A stretch of DNA of 8,986 nt, from contig CANBUF010000055.1 of assembly GCA_947372575.1 (NCBI GenBank), forward strand, positions 1 through 8,986, read 5' to 3'. The DNA is from Alcaligenaceae bacterium. Its GTDB lineage: Bacteria; Pseudomonadota; Gammaproteobacteria; Burkholderiales; Burkholderiaceae. This document shows, in pieces, positions 1 through 7,829 of the stretch (position 1 is the first letter of the stretch; every line of letters begins with the position of its first letter). A program made the position numbers and the translations under genes. The notes under the pieces were generated by a model, which saw only the letters and a program-made list of their open reading frames with translations, was not told the DNA's origin and ran no database searches.

Positions 1-460
1 TTCACCGGATCAAGGGCGTGTGCAAAACCCGGTCAGACAACAACTTGTCGCCCCTGGAGTTGCCCCATCCGAGACAAATACTAAAAGCACTTCAAGCACA
101 GTCACGCCGCACTTTAAGCGCGTGCGTACCGTGGCCGAGCTAGATGCAATCCTTGCCGCATCGACAACACCAGTCATGCTCGATTTTTATGCGGACTGGT
201 GCGTGTCATGCAAGGAAATGGAGTCCTTTACTTTTGTGAATCCTGCCGTCGCGCAGCGTATGCAAAAGCTGGTATTGCTGCAGGCCGACGTCACGGCGAA
301 TAATGAAGCAGATCGTGCGCTCCTTAAACGCTTTAGATTATTCGGCCCGCCAGGCATTATTTTCTTTTCACCTGGCGGCGCTGTGCGTCGTGACGTCAGA
401 GTAGTTGGTTTCCAGGATGCGTCACGTTTTGCCGCGTCTCTTGATCGTGTATTGAAGTAA
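1..460 (+). CDS. dsbD: DsbD (DipZ) C-terminal thioredoxin domain, 5'-truncated by window edge
   Basis: DsbD is the inner-membrane reductase that moves electrons from cytoplasmic thioredoxin to the periplasm, for disulfide isomerases and for apocytochrome c cysteines. Only the C-terminal (gamma) domain is visible. The reading frame is open from base 2 with no stop, so this is the tail of a longer gene; the GTG at 20 is an internal codon. A variable linker rich in Ser and Thr is followed by a thioredoxin fold. Its redox motif is WCVSCKEME (cysteines encoded at about 200-211; E. coli has CVAC). The family segment LLQADVTANN and a cis-proline in GPPG follow. The stop is TAA at 458-460, within a 12-bp tandem repeat. 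In betaproteobacteria with System II, DsbD/DipZ is needed for cytochrome c assembly, which fits resB and ccsA downstream. The membrane domain cannot be checked here. Confidence 0.93.
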   Translation, partial: SPDQGRVQNPVRQQLVAPGVAPSETNTKSTSSTVTPHFKRVRTVAELDAILAASTTPVMLDFYADWCVSCKEMESFTFVNPAVAQRMQKLVLLQADVTANNEADRALLKRFRLFGPPGIIFFSPGGAVRRDVRVVGFQDASRFAASLDRVLK

Positions 461-473
461 ATATTGAAGTAAA
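450..473. repeat. Perfect 12-bp tandem duplication across the dsbD stop codon
   Basis: TATTGAAGTAAA occurs twice head to tail, at 450-461 and 462-473, with no mismatch. The first copy holds the dsbD stop (TAA 458-460). The second supplies another in-frame TAA (470-472) and forms the spacer just before the Shine-Dalgarno of the next gene. It looks like a replication-slippage duplication. Confidence 0.9.
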
Positions 474-483
474 CCAGGAAGAC

Positions 484-1695
484 ATGTCTACCACCTCCCC
501 CAGCGCAACATCTGCATCGACCACACCGGTCATTATCTTGTTAGCACTGGCAGCCTTTGCCAGTGCCAGCGCCTTTCGAATTTGCGATCCCTTGCTGCCT
601 GTCCTGGCGACAGAGTTTGGCGTTCGCACTGCACAGGCCTCTAATGCGGTCACGTTTTTTTCAATCGCTTACGGGGTGATGCAGTTTTTTTACGGCCCAG
701 TGGGTGATCGTTATGGCAAGTTCCGTGTCCTGTCGATTGCAACGCTTGGCTGTGCTTTTGGCAGTCTGGTGATTGCTGTTGCGCCCACGCTTGAGATGGT
801 CGTGATTGGGCGCTTTATTGCAGGAGCCACCGCAGCTGGAATTGTGCCATTGTCGATGGCCTGGATTGGTGACAATGTTGCGTATGAGCAGCGGCAGGCA
901 ACATTGGCGAGATTTTTACTTGGCTCGATTTCTGGTTTGGCAGCAGGCCAGCTCCTGGGTGGCGTGTTTGCCGACACGATCGGCTGGCGCTGGGCCTTTG
1001 TTGCCATGGCGCTTGTCTATCTGATTGTGGGCTCCTTGCTCATATCCAAACGACACCTGGTACCTGAAAAACTGGCGCCACGTGGACAGGGACGAAACTT
1101 ATTGGCTCCGCTTAAGCAGGTTGGTGCAATTCCCTGGGCGCGCGAGGTGATCATTACGGTATTTCTCGAAGGCGCGCTGGTCTTTGGACCATTGGCCTTT
1201 GTTCCGGCGTATTTGCATGAACACCTTGGAATAGCTGTTTCCTGGGCGGGTGTCATTGGTGGGCTGTTTGCGGTCGGCGCCCTGATGTATGCATTACGTG
1301 CCAATCAGCTAATTGGTTTTTTTGGTGAGCGGCGCCTGGCCTTATTTGGAGGGTCGATCCTGGCGCTTGCCTATTCGACTTACTGGTTTGCGGGATCCTG
1401 GCACTGGGCGGTGCTCGCGAGCATCCTGTCAGGCTTTGGCTACTACTTGCTGCATGCTGTGTTGCAGACAAACGCTACCCAGATGGCACCGGCTGTGCGC
1501 GGCACGGCCGTTTCGCTTTTTGCTTCGTTTTTGTTTCTGGGTCAGTCGGTTGGTGTTACCGCTGCGGCGTTGCTGGTTGATGTTGCCGGGCTCGGGGCAG
1601 TATTCCCAGTAGGAATACTGACGATTCCTGTGCTTGCGCTCGTCTTTGCCTGGCGATTGCGCAAGCGCCATGTATACCTGGCAAGCCAGGTTTGA
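484..1695 (+). CDS. MFS transporter, drug/H+ antiporter-like (DHA1 type), substrate unknown
   Basis: This is a complete 403-residue major facilitator with about 12 hydrophobic segments, the usual length for 12-helix members. The loop between helices 2 and 3 carries motif A, GPVGDRYGKFR (residues 71-81). GRFIAGATAAGIVP (109-122) matches the helix 4 motif B position. The glycine-rich GSISGLAAGQLLGG (147-160) resembles the helix 5 antiporter motif C, which favours efflux by proton antiport. Helix 1 has buried charges in FRICDPLLP. A longer, charged central loop (about 189-218) separates the two halves. The ATG at 484 is preceded by AGGAAG at 476-481, a short but good ribosome site. The gene starts 23 bp after the dsbD stop on the same strand, so it may be co-transcribed with dsbD. 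It converges on hemB with a 6-bp gap. The fold is certain; the cargo cannot be told from sequence. Confidence 0.93.
   Translation: MSTTSPSATSASTTPVIILLALAAFASASAFRICDPLLPVLATEFGVRTAQASNAVTFFSIAYGVMQFFYGPVGDRYGKFRVLSIATLGCAFGSLVIAVAPTLEMVVIGRFIAGATAAGIVPLSMAWIGDNVAYEQRQATLARFLLGSISGLAAGQLLGGVFADTIGWRWAFVAMALVYLIVGSLLISKRHLVPEKLAPRGQGRNLLAPLKQVGAIPWAREVIITVFLEGALVFGPLAFVPAYLHEHLGIAVSWAGVIGGLFAVGALMYALRANQLIGFFGERRLALFGGSILALAYSTYWFAGSWHWAVLASILSGFGYYLLHAVLQTNATQMAPAVRGTAVSLFASFLFLGQSVGVTAAALLVDVAGLGAVFPVGILTIPVLALVFAWRLRKRHVYLASQV
1676..1691. other. Perfect inverted repeat at a convergent gene junction (possible shared transcript-end hairpin)
   Basis: ACCTGGC-AA-GCCAGGT is a 7-bp perfect inverted repeat inside the last codons of the MFS gene, 11-26 bases beyond the hemB stop. 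In RNA it would form a six-pair stem with a CAAG tetraloop on either strand. Only TTT follows on the plus strand and no T-run follows on the minus strand, so it is not a canonical intrinsic terminator. It may stabilise 3' ends or pause polymerase between the convergent genes. That role is inference. Confidence 0.5.
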
Positions 1696-1701
1696 CCAGA
1701 A

Positions 1702-3347
<1,646 letters not shown>

Positions 3348-3427
3348 GGCAAGCCAATAAATAAGGTCAGACCCTATTGTATAATCATGAGCTTAGATAG
3401 CTATAGATTTGATCGTCGAGGTCTTCA
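3348..3427. promoter_or_regulatory. Divergent promoter region between engB and cytochrome c4
   Basis: These 80 AT-rich bases must start transcription both ways. On the plus strand a consensus -10 hexamer TATAAT lies at 3380-3385, placing a start near 3392 and a c4 leader of about 36 nt. No good -35 is seen; the 17-nt-spaced hexamer is ATAAAT. On the minus strand TACAAT (3381 to 3376) overlaps that same -10 and could serve engB, also with a poor -35. Small symmetric elements are present: GGTC-A-GACC at 3365-3373, TCATGA at 3385-3390 and ATAGCTAT at 3397-3404. Weak -35s could mean activator dependence, which is inference. Confidence 0.55.
3380..3385 (+). promoter_or_regulatory. Consensus -10 box (TATAAT) for cytochrome c4
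   Basis: This is an exact sigma-70 -10 hexamer 42 bp before the c4 start codon, the only consensus one in the divergent gap. A TG dinucleotide directly precedes it, one base closer than the true extended -10 pattern. It is supported by position and sequence only. Confidence 0.5.
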
Positions 3428-4138
3428 ATGAAGCGTGTGTTGTCTCGTTTAATGCTTACGAGCGGTGTGTTGAGCGGTGTATTGTTTGGTATCGCAGCCG
3501 TATCCCCAAGTATCGCAGCTGAGGCTGCCGGTCCTGCCAAGCCAGATGCTGCCAAGGGCGCTCAGCTCTACGAGCAGGGTGATGCTGCGCGTGGTGTGGT
3601 GGCCTGTGTCTCGTGTCATGGCGCGGCAGGTAACAGCACGAGTCCTGCTAATCCGAATCTTGCGGCCCAGTCGCATGAATACATTTACAGACAGCTGATG
3701 AATTTCAGCACCCTTGAGGGAGCAAAAGGACCCGTTCGCTCAGGTCCTGATGGCAGCCCATCAGTCATGTCTGCCATGGTGATCAGCCTGACCGAAGGCG
3801 ACAAGCAGAACCTCGCATTGTATTTGTCACAACAAAAACTGACCGAAGCTGCAACAGCGACGAATGTCAGCTCAGTCGAGCTTGGTCAGAAACTCTGGCG
3901 TGCTGGTAATCCCGACCGTAATGTTCCTGCCTGTGCTGGCTGCCACTCACCAAATGGTGCTGGCATTCCCGCGCAATATCCGCGACTGAGTGGTCAGTAT
4001 CCCTCCTACATCGAGATTCAGCTTAAATCGTTCCGGTCTGGCTACCGTGCAGTGGGTTCACCCATGCATCAGATCGCAGACCGTATGTCTGATACAGACA
4101 TCAAGGCTGTGTCAGACTATGCAGCAGGGTTGCGTTAA
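3428..4138 (+). CDS. Dihaem cytochrome c4 (class I c-type cytochrome, periplasmic)
   Basis: Cytochrome c4 is a two-domain dihaem electron carrier that feeds terminal oxidases, including cbb3 types in proteobacteria. The 236-residue precursor starts with a Sec signal peptide (KR, hydrophobic residues 8-25, likely cleavage near SIAA, about 30-31). Two haem-binding motifs follow, CVSCH (60-64) and CAGCH (169-173), one per domain and about 109 residues apart, the classic c4 tandem arrangement. Likely axial methionines are M117 (or M114) in the first domain and M213 in SPMHQIA in the second. The start is well set: ATG with GAGGT at 3418-3422, six to seven bases upstream. It is transcribed divergently from engB-hemB and followed by a strong terminator. 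The System II genes that would attach its haems lie directly downstream. It is probably membrane-anchored or soluble; no second membrane segment is seen. Confidence 0.95.
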   Translation: MKRVLSRLMLTSGVLSGVLFGIAAVSPSIAAEAAGPAKPDAAKGAQLYEQGDAARGVVACVSCHGAAGNSTSPANPNLAAQSHEYIYRQLMNFSTLEGAKGPVRSGPDGSPSVMSAMVISLTEGDKQNLALYLSQQKLTEAATATNVSSVELGQKLWRAGNPDRNVPACAGCHSPNGAGIPAQYPRLSGQYPSYIEIQLKSFRSGYRAVGSPMHQIADRMSDTDIKAVSDYAAGLR

Positions 4139-4155
4139 TCAGTAAGATCCGCAAC
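4129..4155 (+). other. Small inverted repeat across the cytochrome c4 stop codon
   Basis: GTTGCG (4129-4134) and CGCAAC (4150-4155) form a 6-bp stem with a 15-nt loop containing the TAA stop (4136-4138). No T-run follows. It could be a minor 3' structure upstream of the real terminator, or chance. Confidence 0.3.
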
Positions 4156-4182
4156 GTCTTTCGTCTGGCGGACAAGTTGATC

Positions 4183-4216
4183 AAAGGGGGCGTCAACCAG
4201 ACACCCCCTTTTTTTT
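4183..4216 (+). terminator. Rho-independent terminator after cytochrome c4
   Basis: AAAGGGGG-C-GTC pairs with GAC-A-CCCCCTTT around the loop AACCA: 11 base pairs with one C/A mismatch. The run of eight T (4209-4216) follows directly. On the opposite strand only three T follow the stem, so it works mainly rightward. It ends just 13 nt before the resB start codon, so resB must be read by transcripts that pass it or that begin inside this small space. Confidence 0.88.
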
Positions 4217-4222
4217 CGCGAA

Positions 4223-4239
4223 GAATATTGTGAATATTG
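4223..4239. repeat. Near-tandem direct repeat at the resB start (GAATATTG x2)
   Basis: GAATATTG at 4223-4230 is repeated at 4232-4239, a 9-nt period. The first copy provides the G of the GTG start codon (4230-4232). It replaces any recognisable Shine-Dalgarno in this position. It may be a slippage product. Confidence 0.6.
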
Positions 4240-6359
4240 CAACGCCCGATCCGATACTAGCAATATCCGATGACTCCGGAATACCGGCCCCACGCCCTGC
4301 GCCCAAGGCCGTCCATACAAGCCTGATTGAACTGCTCAGTTCTATGAGGTTTGCCATCAGCTTGCTGGTATTTATTTGCCTGGCGAGTCTGATTGGGACG
4401 GTATTGCCACAAAACCGTTCTGCGGGTGCTTACATAGATCAGTTTGGACCGTTCTGGTTTGAGGTGTTTGACAAGTTTTCGCTCTGGCACATCTATAACA
4501 GCTGGTGGTTCCTGGTCACCATGACATTTCTGGTGACCTCAACCAGCCTGTGCCTGATCCGTAATGCTCCCAAAATGCTCAAGGATGCGAGCTCTTTCAG
4601 AGAAAATATCCGCGCCTCGAGCCTGCGCTCCTTTCATCACAAGGTTGAGCTGGACACGACTCGCGAAGTACCGACTGCGACACGTGCGATTCAAGCCTGG
4701 TTACAAAAACAAGGCTACGCCGTGCGTGCGCGCCACGAAGGCGATGCCATCCTGCTGGCCGCGAAGCGCGGGAGTGGCAACCGTCTGGGCTATATTTTTG
4801 CGCATGCTGCGATTGTGGTGATTTGCGTTGGAGGATTGCTCGACAGTGAATTGCCGATCCGGTTACAGGTCTGGCTGCTGGGTAAAACACCCATTATGGA
4901 AAATATGCTGATCGCCGATGTGCCGCCGGCTGGCAGATTGTCTGTCAATAACCCAAGCTATCGCGCGAATGTACTCGTGCCCGAGGGTGGGGAGCGCAGT
5001 GCTGCGATTGTCAGTGTCGATGATGGCGCACTGGTTCAGCCCTTGCCGTTTACGCTCGCACTTAAAAAGTTTGAAGTCGATTACTACTCGACCGGTATGC
5101 CAAGCCGGTTTGCCAGCAAGGTCGAAGTCACTGATCCCGACAATGGTCAAAAATTCGAGACGACGATCGAGGTGAATGAGCCCTTGCATTTCAAGGGCGT
5201 TACCGTCTATCAGTCGAGCTTTGATGATGGGGGCAGCAAGGTTGAACTGACTGGCTATCCCTTGTCCGGATCAAGCCCGTTGAGCTTTACGCTCAAAGGC
5301 CTGGTGGGTCAGACAAGTGAAGTGGCGCTTGGCAATACCGGTAAAAGTATCAAGGTCGACGTCACAAAATTGCGCACGATTAACGTTGAAGACTTGTCAG
5401 CGGGTGAGCCAACAGTCCCGAAAGCCTTTGGAGAGCACGTTGCTTCGGTGACCGGGAGTGCCGCCGGCAAGAAAAATAAAAATCTGCGTAACGTGGGCCC
5501 AAGTATTGAATACCGGCTGATAGACGAAAGTGGCCAGTCTGTCGTGTTCAACAACTATATGTTGCCGATGGATTTGGATGGGTCATCGGTCTTGCTCGCG
5601 GGGATGCAGGAGCCTGGCAGTAATGCTTTCCGCTATTTGCGCATACCCGCCGATGCCAAGGGTACCGCTACGGAATTCATGGATTTGCGGGCCGCGCTCG
5701 CAGACCCTGCAGCACGCAAAGAAGCTGTCCGTCGCTTTGCAAAAGCTTACGCTGGCGCCCCAGCTGATCAGCAGGCGCTTGAATCGTCAGCCGAGCGGGC
5801 ACTTGATACCTTTGCTGCAGGTGGGCTGCAGGCGATTTCCCAGTTCCTGGAGTCAAACGTCCCGACCGCTGAGCAGCAACGTGCCGCAGATATTGTGATT
5901 CGCTTATTAGGCTCTTCGGTCAATGAATTGCGTAGCATCGCTCGTGAACGGGCAGGATTACCCGCCCTGGGTACAACGCCCACGGACGTCGAGCTCAATA
6001 CGTCCTGGGCCCGGTTGGCGGTCGCTGCGCTCTCCGATGTGAACTTGTACCCCGCACCTGTCATGCTGATGCTTAGTGGGTTTGATCACGTGCAGGCAAG
6101 TGTGTTCCAGGTGACACGCACACCAGGCAAGATCATCGTCTATGTCGGATGCCTGTTCCTGGTGCTGGGCATTTTTACAATGTTCTTCGTGCGCGACAGG
6201 CGTATCTGGGTGTGGCTGCGTCCGGCAGAAGGCACAACCGGCACGCGTGTATTAGCGGCCATGACTTCCCAAAAGCGTACACTGGATTTCAATCGTGAAT
6301 TCGACCGGTTCAAGCAGGCATTGCAACGGTTAAATCAAGCCGATCCGCCTGCGAGTTAA
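4230..6359 (+). CDS. resB: System II cytochrome c biogenesis protein ResB (CcsB)
   Basis: ResB (CcsB) and CcsA together form the System II haem exporter and synthetase that attaches haem to periplasmic CXXCH cysteines. The 709 residues include four membrane segments: about 41-59, 92-110, 186-204 and 634-654. A large periplasmic domain lies between the third and fourth (205-633). LLSSMRFAISLLVF before and in helix 1, and GPFWFEVFDKFSLW in the first loop, are recognisable family segments. H192 in helix 3 (FAHAAIVVI) is a candidate haem-contact histidine. The C-terminal tail (about 655-709) is basic and cytoplasmic. The protein is longer than the Bacillus version, with an Ala-rich helical part near 485-600, common in betaproteobacterial relatives. 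The start is GTG at 4230, with only a weak AAGA before it. The next in-frame ATG (4344) would begin in the middle of the conserved LLSSMRF segment and is less likely. Confidence 0.95.
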   Translation: MNIATPDPILAISDDSGIPAPRPAPKAVHTSLIELLSSMRFAISLLVFICLASLIGTVLPQNRSAGAYIDQFGPFWFEVFDKFSLWHIYNSWWFLVTMTFLVTSTSLCLIRNAPKMLKDASSFRENIRASSLRSFHHKVELDTTREVPTATRAIQAWLQKQGYAVRARHEGDAILLAAKRGSGNRLGYIFAHAAIVVICVGGLLDSELPIRLQVWLLGKTPIMENMLIADVPPAGRLSVNNPSYRANVLVPEGGERSAAIVSVDDGALVQPLPFTLALKKFEVDYYSTGMPSRFASKVEVTDPDNGQKFETTIEVNEPLHFKGVTVYQSSFDDGGSKVELTGYPLSGSSPLSFTLKGLVGQTSEVALGNTGKSIKVDVTKLRTINVEDLSAGEPTVPKAFGEHVASVTGSAAGKKNKNLRNVGPSIEYRLIDESGQSVVFNNYMLPMDLDGSSVLLAGMQEPGSNAFRYLRIPADAKGTATEFMDLRAALADPAARKEAVRRFAKAYAGAPADQQALESSAERALDTFAAGGLQAISQFLESNVPTAEQQRAADIVIRLLGSSVNELRSIARERAGLPALGTTPTDVELNTSWARLAVAALSDVNLYPAPVMLMLSGFDHVQASVFQVTRTPGKIIVYVGCLFLVLGIFTMFFVRDRRIWVWLRPAEGTTGTRVLAAMTSQKRTLDFNREFDRFKQALQRLNQADPPAS

Positions 6360-6366
6360 TGCGAGT
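6350..6366. repeat. Direct repeat around the resB stop codon (TGCGAGT x2)
   Basis: TGCGAGT occurs at 6350-6356 and 6360-6366, a 10-nt period with the TAA stop (6357-6359) between the copies. It is short and could be chance, but it resembles the duplication at the dsbD stop. Confidence 0.5.
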
Positions 6367-6377
6367 ACGTGCTGTTG

Positions 6378-6429
6378 AACGACCTGGTCCAGGTATCAGT
6401 CCGACTGATTGGCATGGGTCGTTGTTTTT
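6378..6429 (+). terminator. Long hairpin plus T-run between resB and ccsA (terminator-like, possible attenuator)
   Basis: Bases 6378-6423 fold into one imperfect hairpin. AACGACC pairs with GGTCGTT (6378-6384 with 6417-6423), extended by two G-T pairs. A 2x2 internal loop is followed by CCA with TGG (6389-6391, 6410-6412), then a 3-nt bulge. The top is ATCAGT with ACTGAT (6395-6400, 6404-6409) around the triloop CCG. GTTTTT follows (6424-6429). An alternative local hairpin, ACCTG-GTC-CAGGT (6382-6394), uses bases from the outer stem, so the two folds exclude each other. The structure ends 23 nt before the ccsA ATG. It may lower ccsA expression relative to resB. A regulatory switch is speculation. 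Confidence 0.55.
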
Positions 6430-6452
6430 AACCTGATTTATTGAGATTTCCC

Positions 6453-7784
6453 ATGACTGACTCAGTCGCTGATTCTGTAAATGACTGGGACGATTTGTCC
6501 GAGTCGGGTGATGCACGCGTCCAGCGAGGACGACTGAACTGGACAGACGCCCTGTTTTTTTTGTTGCTCGCCAGTGGTGCCGCCTATGCCTTGACGCATT
6601 TCAGCGCGGCCATGGATTACTACGAGCAGACGATCCTGTGCCTGGCTGTACCGTTGCTGACCTGGATGGGTTGGCTGTGGCGTCCCTTACGTAACCTCAT
6701 GCTGGTGTCGGCGGCAGGTGCTGGCTTTGCCATCTGGTTATACCAAGGCGATCTCGCGCGTGCAGAGCAAGTCTTTTTGCTGAAATACCTGTTGTCCTCG
6801 CAATCGGCCATTTTGTGGATGTCCGCACTATTTGTGCTGGCGACGGTGTGCTACTGGATCGGTATAGTCAGTCCGACCGCAGCCTGGTTAGGTACGGTAT
6901 TGTCCTGGTGCGCGGTGTTTGCCGGTACGCTGGGTCTGCTGGTGCGCTGGCGCGAAGGCCATCTGATGGGTTCGGACATTGGCCATATTCCCGTCAGTAA
7001 TCTTTACGAAGTTTTTGTGCTGTTTTCCCTGATTACAGCCCTGTTTTATCTTTACTACGAGCGTCGCTATGCCACCCGTGCACTTGGTGGCTTTGTACTG
7101 CTGGTGATCACCTCGGCAGTGATCTTTCTGCTCTGGTATTCATTTACGCGCGATGCCTTCCAGATCCAGCCTTTGGTGCCTGCACTCAAAAGCTGGTGGA
7201 TGAAAATCCATGTGCCTGCAAACTTTATTGGCTACGGCACCTTTTCTCTCGCTGCCATGGTGGGCTTTGCGTACCTCATCAAACAGCATGGCCAGACTAA
7301 ATCCTGGCTCAAACTCGCCCCGCTCTTTGTCCTGGGTGTGCTGCTCGCTGGCGAGCCCATGGTGTTTCGCAGCCAGGGTTTGTCCGCGACCTGGATGCTG
7401 TACTTCGGCATTGGCGCGCTGATTGTTGGCACGATCCTGTTGTTCCGTGGTCCGATTGCGGCACGCTTACCTTCGCTCGAAGTGCTCGATGACATCATGT
7501 ATCGCGCCATCGCAATCGGTTTTGCTTTTTTTACGGTGGCGACGATTCTGGGTGCGTTATGGGCGGCAGATGCCTGGGGCGCTTACTGGCAGTGGGATCC
7601 TAAAGAAACCTGGGCCTTGATTGTCTGGTTGAATTACGCTGCCTGGCTACACCTTCGGTTGATGAAAGGTCTGCGCGGAACGATGGCGGCCTACTGGGCG
7701 CTAGTCGGTCTGCTCGTGACGGGCTTTGCATTTCTGGGGGTCAATATGTTCTTGTCCGGACTGCATTCCTACGGCGCACTCTAG
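6453..7784 (+). CDS. ccsA: System II cytochrome c biogenesis protein CcsA (ResC; labelled CcsB in some annotations)
   Basis: CcsA (ResC) is the multi-helix haem-handling partner of ResB and belongs to the WWD family. In 443 residues it shows many hydrophobic helices. The tryptophan-rich haem motif WAADAWGAYWQWDPKETW lies at 370-387. Histidines stand at family positions: H178 in GHIPVSNLYE, H253 in MKIHVPANF and H438 in GLHSYG (periplasmic-side candidates), and H400 in WLHLRLMKG (membrane candidate). The N-terminal 30 residues are acidic and hydrophilic. I prefer the ATG at 6453, which has GAGA at 6443-6446. A TTG at 6441 is in frame but would add only four residues and has no better site. The gene lies 93 bp after resB in the same frame, behind a terminator-like hairpin. 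Two in-frame TAA codons (6357 and 6429) separate them, so this is not a broken CcsBA fusion read as two. Confidence 0.95.
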   Translation: MTDSVADSVNDWDDLSESGDARVQRGRLNWTDALFFLLLASGAAYALTHFSAAMDYYEQTILCLAVPLLTWMGWLWRPLRNLMLVSAAGAGFAIWLYQGDLARAEQVFLLKYLLSSQSAILWMSALFVLATVCYWIGIVSPTAAWLGTVLSWCAVFAGTLGLLVRWREGHLMGSDIGHIPVSNLYEVFVLFSLITALFYLYYERRYATRALGGFVLLVITSAVIFLLWYSFTRDAFQIQPLVPALKSWWMKIHVPANFIGYGTFSLAAMVGFAYLIKQHGQTKSWLKLAPLFVLGVLLAGEPMVFRSQGLSATWMLYFGIGALIVGTILLFRGPIAARLPSLEVLDDIMYRAIAIGFAFFTVATILGALWAADAWGAYWQWDPKETWALIVWLNYAAWLHLRLMKGLRGTMAAYWALVGLLVTGFAFLGVNMFLSGLHSYGAL

Positions 7785-7792
7785 TCGGTCTG
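7701..7792. repeat. 12-bp exact direct repeat near and over the ccsA stop
   Basis: CTAGTCGGTCTG is present at 7701-7712 inside ccsA and again at 7781-7792, where it contains the TAG stop (7782-7784). The copies are exactly 80 bp apart and are read in different frames, so protein sequence does not explain the similarity. Only these two copies were noticed. Confidence 0.7.
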
Positions 7793-7829
7793 TTTTGGTA
7801 TTCCAACCTTTCTTAGCTTTCCCTGAACC

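Noticed and set aside
396..653. 85-codon minus-strand frame across the dsbD-MFS junction
   Set aside because: It overlaps two genes on the other strand and shows no family features.
4344..4346. Internal ATG as the resB start
   Set aside because: It would cut into the conserved LLSSMRF segment before helix 1 and has no Shine-Dalgarno.
5530..5898. 122-codon frame within resB in another phase
   Set aside because: Overlaps conserved ResB coding sequence; its composition is typical of a shifted frame.
6441..6452. TTG at 6441 as the ccsA start
   Set aside because: ATG at 6453 is a better codon with GAGA at suitable spacing; the extra four residues have no support.
6357..6453. A frameshifted or nonsense-split CcsBA fusion
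   Set aside because: resB and ccsA are each full length with normal ends; two in-frame stops and a structured spacer separate them. They are simply adjacent genes.
7785..7829. Terminator between ccsA and the second MFS gene
   Set aside because: Only a 4-bp TTGG/CCAA stem with a TATT loop (7795-7806) and no T-run; too weak to call.
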